Shown: positions 11,401 to 22,500, numbered from the stretch's first letter. The stretch is DNA of 64,000 nt from Amoebophrya sp. A120 (GCA_905178155.1 CAJINV010000009.1:1237907-1301906); one strand, 5' to 3'. Translations and numbers: made by a program. The notes: generated by a model from the sequence alone, not told the origin.

Positions 11401-11546
11401 GTCCAATAACAGCATGGCAACAATCTGCACTTTTCCAGACCCAGAACTATTTGCAGTTGATACCGCAGCCCATTGAATGACTTTGCCGCGTCGTTGAAAG
11501 ACTCCAGGCCCGCGTGCGACTCGTCCGGCTGGTTGGGAATAACATC
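5405..11546 (-). CDS. Unrecognised gene split by several introners (5' end unresolved)
   Basis: Proposed exons, in order: 11546-11463, about 11220-10988, 9605-9485, 9217-9179, 6289-6206 and 5988-5405. The three introners at 9224-9484, 6295-9178 and 5994-6205 each sit between direct repeats (AGTTCA, GCTCC, CACCG on the plus strand). Keeping one copy of each gives one continuous frame: ...REVLN-WGKDWTAINQSPE-RLPNYRRGAELPPW...DDIHAG-EDAEYYRRMSK... The 10987-9606 gap reads as a GT-AG intron (phase 0 on both sides) carrying a 1.28 kb element. The junction at about 11221-11462 is not settled to the base. The protein is polar, with Gly-, Lys- and Arg-rich stretches and the C-terminus RKTDFYHGYS; I recognise no domain. 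The first listed exon follows a good acceptor (CCCACAG), so at least one exon lies upstream; an ATG frame opening at 12048 is a candidate. Confidence 0.6.
5994..6205 (-). mobile_element. Introner, 212 bp, TSD CACCG
   Basis: The element lies between direct repeats CACCG (5989-5993 and 6206-6210). Its ends are inverted: on the minus strand it begins TATCCCATGAAAAAACTG, and the complement of its other end begins TATCGCAATAAAAAACTG. Removing it with one repeat joins ATC CAC GCC GGT to GAG GAC GCG in frame. No in-frame GT-AG pair exists at the ends. Confidence 0.75.
6627..6730. repeat. Double-hairpin repeat, copy 1 of 3
   Basis: The sequence contains two adjacent stem-loops, GTGCAC-TTCTGATG-GTGCAC and CGCAC-...-GTGCG, preceded by CCTCGCGATTC. 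It recurs at 7780-7876 and 8555-8655. About 60 bases downstream is a third stem (GGTGG...CCACC, near 6797-6815), which also recurs after copy 3. Function unknown: a structured RNA, a short interspersed repeat and a transposon end are all possible. Confidence 0.55.
7780..7876. repeat. Double-hairpin repeat, copy 2 of 3
   Basis: It closely matches copy 1 through the block from CCTCGCGATTCAG to GGTGCGTGCAGGC. The second loop is shorter (TTCTGGTG). The downstream third stem seen after copies 1 and 3 is missing here. Confidence 0.55.
8555..8655. repeat. Double-hairpin repeat, copy 3 of 3
   Basis: A diverged copy keeping CCTCGCGATTC, GCACTTCTGATGG and GCGCACTTCTGATGGTGCGC. It is followed near 8705-8745 by the GGTGG...CCACC stem and then by TGTCTAGA, as after copy 1. 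Confidence 0.55.
9224..9484 (-). mobile_element. Introner family A, 261 bp, TSD AGTTCA
   Basis: The direct repeats AGTTCA (9218-9223 and 9485-9490) flank inverted ends of about 32 bp sharing TGTCTGGGTCTGGAAGG. The same ends bound the element at 19730-19981. Splicing to one TSD copy joins GTG CTG AAC T to GG GGC AAA GAC. The intron ends cannot be set to GT-AG. Confidence 0.8.
9703..10982. mobile_element. 1.28 kb TIR element, TSD CCTAC
   Basis: The ends are inverted repeats of about 60 bp beginning TTAGGGAGGAAAACCGGGGG, flanked by CCTAC at 9698-9702 and 10983-10987. The interior is GC-rich and contains a direct repeat of about 48 bp (about 10334-10381 and 10470-10517, sharing TTACAGCGGTGCGA) plus many CCAGATTT motifs. 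There is no transposase-like frame, so it is probably non-autonomous. Its duplication includes the GT of a canonical donor, so the element appears to lie just inside an older intron of about 100 nt. Confidence 0.75.
11221..11462 (-). mobile_element. Degenerate introner, family A-like
   Basis: Imperfect inverted ends (minus strand ATCAACTGCAAATAG and the complement of CTATTTGCAATGCATA) and an inner CTGGAAGA/TTCCAGACC pair resemble the family-A elements. No clean TSD is visible and the end positions are approximate by a few bases. It separates two coding segments of the unrecognised gene. Confidence 0.5.
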
Positions 11547-12970
11547 CTGTGGGAAAACCGCCCAGATCCGTAATCATAACCAAGAACAAGCTTCTCTTGC
11601 TTGATGCGTGAGCGTGTCGAGCACAGAAATTTTCTTTCTCAAGTACCATGTAAAGTTGTTCTAATAAAATTTTGGAATTGACGCAGTCGACGACACCGAC
11701 TAAATCTGCTTGCCACAAAGAGGCTTTACAGTCATCGCCAAAGAATAAGAAAGCCAATCCGCTCTTGGTTAGATGTACGGAATTGCGGACGACGTTTTCA
11801 CAGTGGTACATGAACCTCCGCCGCGACCACTGCTCAACCGGGTCCTGAGGAATCATTTTCACTTCGTTTAGCACCATCTCAACAGTAGACTTCAAGTACT
11901 TATTCAAAAAGATTGAGTATCCACAGAAGCTTCTTGTTTTTTTTTGGAGAGCTTGCCGCGAACGACGCTCTTGTTTGTCATATCTTTTCTTGCTGTTGGG
12001 AAAAAGTTTCCATAATACTACACGAACACGACAGCGAGAGCGACACATAATCTAGGTTTTAGAAAATAAAATGCTGTGCCTCATTGAGACATTAGAACAC
12101 AACGAACAACAAAAAACTGTCGCTGTAGACTAAAAATGACTCTACCACACACGGCAATAACGACACGACGACGGGGAAAATAGCGCGGCAAACTCGAACG
12201 ACAGAATACGATGGCGAATGTCAACGATTATTTGCGATATCAATTTACAATTTTGCGACGATACACCAAGCGATTTTCCAAGAGAAAGCGCGATATGTGG
12301 ATGTACAACGTAAACAATCATGATCTTCACAATACTCCACCAATCGAGACGAACACAGACAATTTCCAAGAGACTTCAAAAGGCACTTCTGGAGCCTGCT
12401 AGCTCTGAAATCATTTGCGCGGGGGAACGCGCCTGTTGATTACTTGCACGTATTTCATGTTCAATTCGCAGAACGCACGATTTCGGTGGTGGTGTGGGCC
12501 CCCTTTCATGCGGGAAAGTAGATAAAAATATACTGCTGTAGAAAATCCCAGAGGGAAGTAGAAGTGGGGCGCTTGGGGCTGAGTGAATTTGTCATGCTTA
12601 CCCGACTGCATCAAAAAACTTTGCACCGTCACCGCAAGCAGCACCGGACGCAGAAGTAAATTTGGATTGGGGTACACTGAACTGAAGTAATCACTTATCA
12701 AATTGAAGACACAACTTACCCAAAGGTGAGGAATAGAGAACTACGAGTTGCATTTCTCAAGAAAGACGCTGCTAGAAAGTCACAAACTGAACAATTTTCA
12801 TGAGGAAAGTAAAACAGAAATGAATCAAAGAAAAGAAAGACGGGAGAGGGAGTTGCAGGTAGGGGTAGTGCGATTGCGATACATGCAGATATACAATAAG
12901 CCTCGGCACCAGGTGTTTCTCGCTCCTCCGACAGCGGACACGCAAAGGAATTCGAGGCGCAAATCGTAAA
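11547..12970. other. Upstream of the introner-split gene; possible first exon, otherwise nothing clear
   Basis: A minus-strand ATG frame opens at 12048 and stays open toward the coding exons, but its composition is not convincingly protein-like before 11546. It may contain a 5' exon and an intron. From 12050 to 12970 I see no gene, RNA or repeat. Confidence 0.35.
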
Positions 12971-13006
12971 AAAAGTTAGTAGTAGCCGTGGCCGCCTCCG
13001 CCGTAG
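12971..13006. repeat. 36-bp direct repeat, distal copy
   Basis: This perfect copy of 14774-14809 carries the final codons and stop codon of the Gly-rich membrane protein gene (read on minus). Together the two copies bracket the repeat element at 13007-14773. Confidence 0.85.
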
Positions 13007-14773
13007 GGTTGGATCCTGGAATCAAGTTGGATCCTGGAATCAAGTTGACTGGAATCAAATTGAGACCTGGAATCCCGTTGCGTGGAATCACGTTGATCCC
13101 TGGAATCCCGTTACATGGAATCCCGTTGCGCCTGTCCGTTTCCCGTTTCCGTCAAAAGCGCCCTGCAGTTCCCATTACCTCCGCAACCGCGGAGAGCTCT
13201 CATAGATACCTCCGGAGCGGCAGGCATCTGCTCCTCCAAAAGGAAATTGCAACCCAGGCGGCAGAGGAATTCAGTTCCTGGCTTCACGGAAGACAAAACC
13301 CCGGGTCTCCCCAGAAGGGAAAGCTCCATGCTTCGGGCTCCCCGCCTACCTTTACCGAAGGCTGGCCCGCCTTCCGACGGGCCATGTTCCGGGCCCCCGG
13401 GGCATGGATGTGACGAGGCCCCGGGACACAAAAGAAAGAACCAACCCGGGGCCCCCGGCGCAAAAGCTGTAGGTACACGCGCGCAGCCCCGGACAGCGGC
13501 AAATTTGCGCGCTCCGAAACCGAATCCAAAACGCCTCGGCGAGCACGGGCACAGAAAAACCCCGAACCGTCCACGTCGCGCACGCAGGAGGTGTAAATAA
13601 GCTCAGGCCATTCAATCCGGAGGCGATGGCGAAAGCTTCGCGCCAGCCAGGAAATAAACAACTCCGACACTCCCGAGAGGCAATCAAGCTGCGGACCTTA
13701 CGCCAGGGAGAGACCCGCCAGAGCTTCCGAAGGCGAGACACCCGGGGCTGCCGAAGCCAAAGAAGATTCGGAGCCTCCGAAGGTGAAAGCTTCGGCGCTT
13801 CCGAAGGTAAAAACGCGGGATCTCCCCAAGGCGAAGGGGCCGAAGTTGGCAAATGCCAAACACGTGAGGTAAAGCTTCGGCTCCTTAGTGCTGCAGGCGG
13901 AAACCCCGGACATCGGGAACACAACAAGATGGAACTCCCAGAGAGGAGAGCCCTGCCAATCCCCAAAGACGCCTTCCGAAAGAGGCGAAATAGAATCCCC
14001 GGAGAGACCTGCCGAAGGACAAGGAAGGCGAAATGGAGCCCCCCGAGACACCTTCCACAGCAGGGCGAAATGGAGTCCCCTGAGACACCGTCCGCAGGAA
14101 GCCGAAACGGAATCCCCCGAGACTGACACCATCCCCAGGAAGGCGAAATGGAAGCGGAATCCCGAGAGCAATGAGTCTTCCGAGAGAAGCCGAAACGGGC
14201 ATGGAACTCCAAGAGGGACGGATGGATCTTCCGAGGGAAGGCGAAACGAAAAGGAAATCCCCAGAGACACACACATTGCGAAGGAAGGAGAAACAAATGG
14301 ACTGAATCCCGGGAACTTCGGAAGGCGAAAACCCCGACAACTTTCGATGGAGAGCCGTAAAACAAGACGGGCGCGCGAAGCTTAGCTCTAACATTATTCA
14401 CCACATGCATCTCTATCGACCAGAGGAAGAACAGCCAGGCACCTTTGGTAAACCTAAACGTGGCCGCGTTTGCAAAAAAAATAACGGAGAACTTTAGGCC
14501 CGAGGGTATGGCAGTCACAAAACACAAAAAGCGCAGCAGATTCTTCCAAGGTGAGGCATTGCGAGGTGAAGGATTGATGGGGATGAAGTTGTGGCGGTTT
14601 ACTTGAGTCCATTCAACTTGATTCCAGAGACTAACTAGATTCCACGCAACGGGATTCCAGGTAATAACTTGATTCCATATGACGGGATTCCAGGTCTAAC
14701 GTGATTCCAATTAACTTGATTCCAGGTTTAACTTGATTCCATGATCTAAACTTGATTCCATGAAATTAACTTG
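13007..14773. mobile_element. Repeat element with inverted arrays of a GGAATCAAGTT motif
   Basis: The first ~125 bases are tandem TGGAATCAAGTTG-like units (about seven). The last ~170 bases are the same unit inverted, CAACTTGATTCCA (about nine), giving long iterated inverted ends. The interior (about 13600-14350) is a degenerate minisatellite of CGAAATGGAATCCCC-like units. Long open frames here on both strands are by-products of the repeat and have no start, domain or codon support. The flanking 36-bp direct repeat looks like an unusually long target duplication. No transposase is visible. Confidence 0.7.
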
Positions 14774-14778
14774 AAAAG

Positions 14779-15581
14779 TTAGTAGTAGCCGTGGCCGCCT
14801 CCGCCGTAGTCTCCTCCGTATCCACCTCCGTAGTACCCGTCGCCACCGTATCCACCTCCGTAGCCCCCCTTTCCATGGCCCCCCTTCGAAGCCCTCATCA
14901 TCATGCTTCCCCCGCCGCCCTTCGACATCATTGACGCTCGGCCCTTTGACGCCCGCGATGCCATTCTGTACTCGTCCCCACCACCAAAGGCACCACACGC
15001 AAAGGCCAACCCCAGACCCACAATAATCACCGCGAAGACGACGATAACGATGATGATGATTTGCTGCTGCCCCGATTCTATCCACTGGAAACACAAACAT
15101 GTCGTGCCAAGTCTAGAAAATTGGAACGAGTATGCTGACGTCATGTATGTTGTCACTATGGAACACTGGAACACCTCCAGATGCAATGCGGCATGCACTG
15201 GGTCATGCAAATGTAGCAGAGTCGGTACTAGTATTTGTATTACGGCTCGTCGTATAATACACTCGCACACTACAGAGAGCCGAGTGCCTAGTGTCTTTTC
15301 TTTGCGGGGCGAAAGCGAAAGAAAGATAAACATCCGTCTTTCTAGACCAAGAACACGACAGCGACACATTTACTTTTGATACACTTCACCTCTGCGCCGG
15401 CCGGCGCGGATGTGCTGACGTCTCCTGCGGCCGTGGCAGTGGCTGTGGTTGGGACGACTATGAGACAAAATAAAGGTATGTAGCATGCGAAATCCAAAGC
15501 GGCAATCTGTTGGAGATGCTGCAAAAGCGTAGAATAATACATCATGCATCTTTTAGTTCCATTATCAAAGCGTCCACGCAT
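14779..15581 (-). CDS. Gly/Tyr-rich single-pass membrane protein
   Basis: Exon 1 (15581-15390) and exon 2 (15084-14779) are joined across a GT-AG intron at 15085-15389 (donor AG|GTGAAG, acceptor TTTCCAG) to give 165 residues. The N-terminal 50 residues hold a hydrophobic signal or anchor segment, followed by an Ala/Thr-rich linker. Exon 2 encodes a very hydrophobic helix (IIIIVIVVFAVIIVGLGLAF), then a basic Ser/Met/Lys stretch and a C-terminal GGYGGGYGGD-type tail ending GHGYY. I do not recognise a family; the Gly-Tyr tail suggests a self-associating or structural surface protein. The stop codon lies inside the 36-bp sequence repeated at 12971. Confidence 0.75.
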
Positions 15582-15603
15582 ACAGTTCTCAACTACAGCT
15601 CTT

Positions 15604-16284
15604 CTAGAGCAAATTGCTGGATGAAATGCTTAGGCTTTCAGTTTTCGTCCGTGTGGTTCTCTCGTGCATGAACTGCTGTGCTTCAGATTGTGGAATGCTA
15701 CGTACATGTTTTCTGTCGGTATCGGTCACGGGAGGCGCCACGGTAGTGGTCGTCGTGGTTTCCGGTTCAATCTTCTTGTGGCAGTTAAAATTCACCCAGC
15801 CTCTGAAGCTGTCTTCAGTCGTCAGGTCGTCGATGTTTGTCACTACCCTAGTTGGCGTTTTATCGAAGATCAGACAATTGTTGGAATACATCCATGCTTC
15901 GCAACGCGCAAAAGTCCTATCACCTTTAAACGCGTCATTCCATTCGTTCTTCGTGCAAACCTCCTGACATTTCTCCTCCGGTACGTTTTCGGCTCCCGCG
16001 AAGAAGGAGCTGCTTATGCTCAGGCCCCCGGACGCATCTGCGCACCAACCTTTCCCCAAATCGTCGTAGGTCACGCCTTCTGCTGTTTCAGTTTCTTCTA
16101 CCCGTGCAGCTTCTTCTACCTTGTTCTCGGCCTGCAGGAGCAGCTTCGTCTCCGCGGTAGCGGATTGGGCGCGCGCTCTCTCTTTCTTCTGCACCACATT
16201 CACTTTGTACCCGCGAACGAAGAGGACCAAGAACAGTGGGATGATTTTTTGATGTGTGAGAGAAAAACCCTTGGCCTGCGCCAT
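15604..16284 (-). CDS. Secreted or membrane-anchored PAN/Apple-like cysteine-rich protein
   Basis: A single exon of 226 residues, ATG at 16284. A hydrophobic segment at about residues 14-30 (IIPLFLVLFVRG) reads as a signal peptide or anchor. The central part, about residues 70-165, has six cysteines in a PAN/Apple-like arrangement (GWC, EKCQEVC, ARCEAW, NNCLIF, NFNC). A Thr-rich linker and a basic Ser-rich tail follow. PAN domains bind proteins or carbohydrates; the assignment rests on cysteine spacing and the aromatic/Cys pattern only. The neighbours on both sides also have signal or membrane segments. Confidence 0.7.
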   Translation of the reverse strand: MAQAKGFSLTHQKIIPLFLVLFVRGYKVNVVQKKERARAQSATAETKLLLQAENKVEEAARVEETETAEGVTYDDLGKGWCADASGGLSISSSFFAGAENVPEEKCQEVCTKNEWNDAFKGDRTFARCEAWMYSNNCLIFDKTPTRVVTNIDDLTTEDSFRGWVNFNCHKKIEPETTTTTTVAPPVTDTDRKHVRSIPQSEAQQFMHERTTRTKTESLSISSSNLL

Positions 16285-17737
16285 CGATTAATATTGTGTG
16301 ACGGGATCCTGACAAGGATCCCAGACGACGCGGACGAAAAAAATCAACAAGCACGGGTCTCTTACAAGAATCACGACAGTGGGTATTGCTACTCGAAAGT
16401 AACAAGACGAACTGAAGCTATTCTTAGACTGACAAAACAAGCTCTAGAGCGAGACTCTTACCTTCAAAAGTGGAGAAATCGCTGCTGTGGTCGAAAGGGG
16501 GTCTATTAATGGATTCTCTTTGGGATAGTTCTCTGCGACAGTACTGGAAACATAAGAGCGGAGTAGTTTTTTGAAGTAAACCACAACAGATGTCGAAGTT
16601 CGTTTTTACAACATCTGAATTCACGAAACTCGGTTTTCCTTACAAAAAAAATCGGCACGACTTGGACAACAAAATCCGTATTTGCCTTCTTGAACGCAAC
16701 GATTGATTACCGATCACCTGACGGCTAATCCTGGTAGTTTGCACCACTACGGAAGAATACAGGGGAAACAGCGGACACAACAACAATTTGGAACTACAAA
16801 CATATGAAGTAATACGGGGTAACGAGCCTTCCTTTGCGTTCTTGATATCAGAGGTTGGGGTGGTGTTGATGCAGCCCAAACCTCCTGCAGTCGCAATTTA
16901 GTAGAAGTGGCAACTCATGACGGTGATCGTCTATTCTCGAAAAGTAGTGATGTGTATTGCAATTTAATTCATTGCACAGGTTCCAACGAAAATCAGACCA
17001 AGATAGTTTGTCTTGACTGTACGAACAAGTTTTTTGCGATTTTTTTTGTGCACGATGACAAAGAAGAAGTACAAGAACGGTGGGTAGGGAGAAAATAAAG
17101 GAAAATCCGCTTAATTTTCTCATGCGCAGCAGAGCTGTCGACCAACCACGAAAAAACGTGAAGCAGTGAACGATTTTTTTGCAGAAACTCTGTTGGTGTC
17201 CCGACGGACGACGGACGACGCAAAGGACGAAGACGATGCGCGTTGGTCAACGGTGCGACCAGATGCGGCGCTAGCGCTGCAGCGCTAGCGCACGGTTGCT
17301 ACGAAAACAAGAAACGTCATTAATTTCCAACGAGAGATTTGATGGCCGAACTGGGGTTGCGGGCGGACGACACGAATCAAGGAGAAAGAGGAAGACAATC
17401 CGAAATCGAAAAACTTTCGTATAACCCATCACACTGACTCTGATCCGTTCGGAACGGGCACGAATACAAAGGCTAAGAGAAAGACGACACTCAAGTGTCC
17501 TATGGCTACCAACGACGACAAGTCGGGAAGCTCACACTAGCAGCCCGGCCAACATGGTCGTATCGTCGCTTAGACTCGAAGTCGATACCATGAACACTTG
17601 GCGTACAAAAACTTAGCTGGTAGCACCAACAATCAAGTCATCTTCGCACCATCAAGACTTTCAAAGCGCCCATAGCACCAGCACCGGTAAACCAGGCGGC
17701 CCCGGGTTTCATCTACCGACACGACGTGCCTATGTGG
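16285..17737. other. Intergenic, nothing recognised
   Basis: About 1.45 kb between the PAN-like and CAP genes. Short frames are unsupported. A perfect GCGCTAGCGCTGCAGCGCTAGCGC palindrome (central part GCGCTGCAGCGC) near 17269-17292 is the only distinct structure. Confidence 0.45.
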
Positions 17738-18457
17738 CTACACATCACCCGCGTTCAGCTGGGTAAAGTAGAGCGCATTGGTGCCACGCTCCACATCGCG
17801 CGCGATGCCAACAACGATATAGTTCGCGCCCTCTGCCAGCATGTTTGCGTTGTGGCCCTGGGACGTTTTCCATGACTCAAAGGCGCCGTTGGCGCTGGTG
17901 TTCTGCGCACAATTCTCTGCCATCATCCACCGCTTCAGATTGTGCTTCGTCAGCATCTCCTGCTCGTATGCCTGGGCGCGTTCTTGGAAGTAGTCGTGCG
18001 AGAGCAGCCCCATGCGCGCCTGGTCGTGTGACCATCCCCGGGCGTAGGCCGCCAGATCGACGTCCCACTTCGCGGGCGGAAGCCCGCTCGCCTCGCGGTA
18101 CTCGTTGATCCGCTTTACTAGCTCCTCCTCCATCTCGCCCAGCTCCGGGTCGTCCTGTTCAACTTTGCGCGAGCCGATATCAGCGCCGCAGTCGCGTCCA
18201 TAGCAGTCTGTGCACCCACCATTCGTTTCCGTAGTTGTACCGGAAACTGGCGTCGTCGTTGATAATTGTGTGGTCCCCGCGTCATCTTCTTGCTGCTTTG
18301 AGATTTTTAGTGTTCTCTTTTCTCTTTTCGTGGATGAAGCAGCTCCTGCAGAGACCAAACTGCGATACCCGTAGGCAGAAACGAAAAGTCCATCCTGAAA
18401 TGTCGTGGTGTAAATCACTAAAGCGAATAAAACGGTTATGTTGATTGCTTGTTTCAT
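17738..18457 (-). CDS. CAP/SCP-domain secreted protein
   Basis: A single exon of 239 residues. I chose ATG 18457 because it starts a good signal peptide (MKQAINITVLFALVIYTTTF); an in-frame ATG at 18481 would add eight residues. A Ser/Thr-rich linker and a short Cys cluster (CTDCYGRDC) come first. A CAP (CRISP/antigen 5/PR-1) domain follows: EELVKRINEYREASGLPP, the His-containing WSHDQA and LSHD segments, AENCAQN, and GHNANML with YFTQ near the end. The conserved His and Glu of the CAP pocket are present (SHD, AEN, GHN). Such proteins act outside the cell in lipid binding, proteolysis or host interaction; the role here is unknown. Confidence 0.85.
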   Translation of the reverse strand: MKQAINITVLFALVIYTTTFQDGLFVSAYGYRSLVSAGAASSTKREKRTLKISKQQEDDAGTTQLSTTTPVSGTTTETNGGCTDCYGRDCGADIGSRKVEQDDPELGEMEEELVKRINEYREASGLPPAKWDVDLAAYARGWSHDQARMGLLSHDYFQERAQAYEQEMLTKHNLKRWMMAENCAQNTSANGAFESWKTSQGHNANMLAEGANYIVVGIARDVERGTNALYFTQLNAGDV

Positions 18458-19579
18458 CTTGACAGGTAAAAAATGCAGCATTTGAGACGCAATGGATATC
18501 AAAGCAAAACAAAAATATTTTCTGAACGCACAAGAAGAGTCAGGGGGCGTACTGGTGAGTGTGGGTTCGGTCGTGTTCGATGGAAGAAGATGAAACTAGA
18601 GTGGTGGGTTCGCACGGTTTCCACCGCTACAAGTAGGCGTATGCCGAAACAAACATTTGCAATATCATATTACAGGTACACAAGAATGCACGACGAACGA
18701 TACTACGCAAGAGCGACGAGCGGCGTTCTTCCAAAGGGAACGAGAGAATTGTACGAGTGCAAAGCGAGCCAACGACGCAGCTTCAAACGAAGAGAAATCA
18801 AGACCTACGATTACGCTATGTCCAAGTCCACCCAAGAGCGCCCATGGCCAACGCGGAGATATACATAACTTGATGGCGCCAAAGTTGACTGAGATTGACA
18901 GACGGAGAATCAAACGTGCTCCCTGAACAAGAATCCACCATGTGCAGTTGGTCAAGGTCAACAACAACGCGTTACAACTTTCAAAAGTTTTTTTGTAGTT
19001 GCGAATGCGACGTGGTGCTAGCTAATAAATAAGAAATCCTGCTGCTCAAGACATACCGGTTTCTCAAAAATCGAATCTCGAATACCTCCGCTCACTGCAC
19101 ATTTCCTTTATTTCCATAGTCTGGTTGTGGCCGACCGGAGTAGAGCTGACTTTTGTTGGTGCTCTTTTACCTAGTATCGGAAAATTTTTCTACTTCTTCC
19201 CAGTACATGATATTCACCTCATCCTTTAGCTTTACAACAGTCGCTGCGAAAAAAGAGGCCTACAAAATTTGTCTATGGTCATATTTATGCAGCTTCGAAT
19301 GCTGTGACAGGTGTTGAATGCCAAACCATACTGCTTTTCATCGAGGATGTTGATATTGTACCTTTATTCGTGCCACGACACCGACTCCGGGTGCACGTGT
19401 GAATTTGCCAAAAAACGTGTTTTTCGAGAGTGTGGCCTCTTCAAAATTTTCCTTTCTTGTTCAGTAGGAACAGAATTATGGTACGTAACCACTCGTACAA
19501 GTAGTGAAACAACTTTACCTTTGGCCTTTTTGAACGATTACGATTATGATATATCCGCATGAAATAATCTTCTATTTTT
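18458..19579. other. Intergenic, nothing recognised
   Basis: About 1.1 kb between the CAP gene start and the protease stop codon. Several short plus-strand frames exist, but none has homology I recognise. Confidence 0.45.
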
Positions 19580-22500
19580 TTACAACTTGCTTCTTCGCAC
19601 CGGGTTCCCCGCCCCACCATGCGACTGCACGGACCCGCCGGTGGCACTGTTGCTTGGCCCCACACTGGGCTTGACGCCGAGCTTGAGGTTGACCACCCGA
19701 AACGCGCCCTTGTAGTATACGGTGAGCGTGTATCAAATGTAAAAATGTCTGGGTCTGGAAGAGTCATGCTGTTTTTGCATGACACAGAAGGTCTGTCATG
19801 GGAGCTCTAGCATCACAGGTTTCGAGAAGCTTCCGCAATGCCGAACCCGCATGAGAAATCCCCCATTTTGGTGACAGAAAGTCGGCAGCTCTTGCTACCT
19901 ATGCATGAGAGATTTTTCTGTGTTCTGAAATGCGCATCACAAGTTCGGATCCTTCCAGACCCAGACATTTTTGCATTTGATAGCGTCAGACTCTCGCCCG
20001 GCTCCTTCGACTCGACCGCGTCAATAAGCTCCTCGGACTTGTATTGCAAGGAAAAATACCCCCTCCCCATATCGAGACGAAGTTTCTGATGCGGGATTTC
20101 TGTACACAAATGCGCGCTGTCTTGCAATAAGGCATCGCAGCTAGATCCTCAGCCTAGGTGGGGGCGTTTGGGTCTAGCTATTTAGCATTGCAGACGGCTG
20201 TCCCCTAGGCCCAACAGCATGCCAAATCGCTTCCATAATGGCCCGGAAGCCTCTGCATTTGTCTTCTTGCAAGACAGGCGTGATTTGTGGTCTCAAATCA
20301 GCAACACAAATTTTCGGAGTCATGCCGTTTCGATATGGGGAGGGGGGATTTTTCATTTTGATAACTTGTAGATCTTCTTTCCATCCACCTTGCAAATCAC
20401 GTCCCCGATGAAAATCTTCCGCCCATCGCGTGTATCAATCGGAAACTTACATCATACTAGCACATCACACACTAACTTTGTAGTGCAAAAATGGCGAACC
20501 CAGAAACTCTGCAATGGGCAAGCAACCCTTAGGAAAAGCCATTGAAGATTTTCTGTTTTCTTTTCTTTGCACGTAGAAAAAAAGTGTGATTCTGATGTAC
20601 TAGCTTTTTTAATCCACGGGATACCGTACAAAAGGCCGAAGCTGCTGCTTCTCCGCAGGGGAGTCGGGCTCCACTTGCAGCATCAAAATGAAATACCCCC
20701 GCACCGCATACCCGAAATAAAAAAACTTTTTTTCATGATGTGAGTTCATTTGTGTGCTTACAAACAACGCAGGGTTCCCTTACAAGAAGGCGAAAAGGCC
20801 GGCATCTCGTGGTCTCGCGTTTGCAAATATTGTCTTTGCATCCTAATCCTTTGGCGGGCATTGCAAAATTCTTTTTTCTTGCGCGATCTGCACTGCTGCT
20901 ATGCGCGATCGCAACCTGCACTGTTGCTATGATCGAAGTCACTACCCTCCGCTGTTCTCTTCTCGTATGAACTGAAAAAGAACAACCACTTGCGCATGCA
21001 CCACTCCCGGATTAGGCTAAGTCCACCCAACACAAATTTCCTTCAACGTCTGGTGGGAGGGCTTTTTCTTTCACCTTCATATGCAGCACGAAGACGCCGT
21101 TCACTTATTACAATGAAAAATGCCCCCACCCCCGAACTTGAAAGCATTTGTATTGCAAACCTTTCCAAATGAAACATTCGCCCTCTTGCATGTATCAGCA
21201 TCACAGATTTCCGATCGTGAATAGCAAAAATTTGCATTGCAAAAGATCCCAGCAAGAGCGGTGCTTGTCATGCAAGCGATGCGAAACACCACTAGAATCT
21301 GCATCAGAAAGATTCATATTCCTTTCATGCATGACAAAAAGTTTTCTTTTGGAAACTTCGCATCACAAATTTTTGCAACTTTGGGGGTGGGGGGCACTTA
21401 TCACTGTAATATCACCTCGGAGTACTTCTCTACCCAGTGATCCGGCGCGCAGTAGATCCCCAACCAGGGCCGCAGAATCCGACCGTATTGGAGGAACTGC
21501 TTGATTACCCGTTGGATCGTGTCCACCGGAATCGCAAAACCCACACCGGAAAACCTTTTTGATTGATCAAAAGCAACGAAATATCGTCGCGAAACAGGGC
21601 GGTAAAGTGATCAAAACCACATACTGCAGAATCAAACCTCAACACACACGCACCACGCCGCAGAAGTTTCTTTCTGAATAAAGGCAGAACCACAATGAAA
21701 CCCTGGAGGTAAGTTGTATAAAAAAATACGCTCCGGACGGCGAAGCGATCATGGTGTTGATGCCGATGAGTTCGCCGTGCCGGTTCAGCAACGGCCCCCC
21801 GCTGTTGCCCGGATTGATCGCCGCGTCGGTTTGCACGAGGTTCCGCAACTTTTTCCCCGTGGCGCCCCGCACCTCGCGTCCCAGCCCGCTGACGATGCCG
21901 GAGGTGAGCGTCTGGTCGAAGCCGAAGGGGTTCCCAATCGCGAAAACTTTGTTCCCGACCTGCAGGTCGTGGGAGGTGCCAACCTTCAGCCCGTCCAGCT
22001 TCTTCTTGGGCTTCACTAAACGCAAAATTGCCAGGTCGCAATCCTCGTCCTCGCCCACCACCTCGGCCTCCAAGGGCTCGTCGAACGAGTTCTTGCTTTT
22101 CGTGGCAGAAGTGGAAGCACCGGCGTCGGAACTGGCTTCATCTCTACTTTGGTTCGTTGCCCCGGCAGTTTTTTGCACGAAATCGCCCATGTCCGGGGGG
22201 AACGTGACGAAGCAGCGACTGGCGCCCTTCACGACATGACAGTTGGTCACGACATGGACTCCGTCCTGCCACACGAACCCGCTCCCCACGCCCTTCTCGA
22301 TCTCGATGGGGTCAAAATTCATGCTGTAGTAACCCCCGACGCGCGTGGTGATCTGACACACGCTGGGCGCGCACTTTTTGAACATCTGCACCGTGTCTGA
22401 TTCCTCCGCAGAGAGGCTCCGGTTACTGGAAGCAGTAGTACCGGAGGTCTTGGTCGCCGCAAGACGATCCGTCGTTCCGGAAACCGCGTCTGTATTGCCG

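Noticed and set aside
13007-13140. CRISPR-like array of TGGAATCAAGTTG units
   Set aside because: Units are 12-13 bp and imperfect with variable 4-12 bp gaps, and they reappear inverted at 14600-14770. This fits transposon-end iterons; the genome is eukaryotic and no cas gene is present.
13352-14527. 391-codon minus frame and overlapping plus frames at 13-14.4 kb
   Set aside because: The region is a degenerate minisatellite inside a repeat element; a repeat unit without stops gives open frames in several phases.
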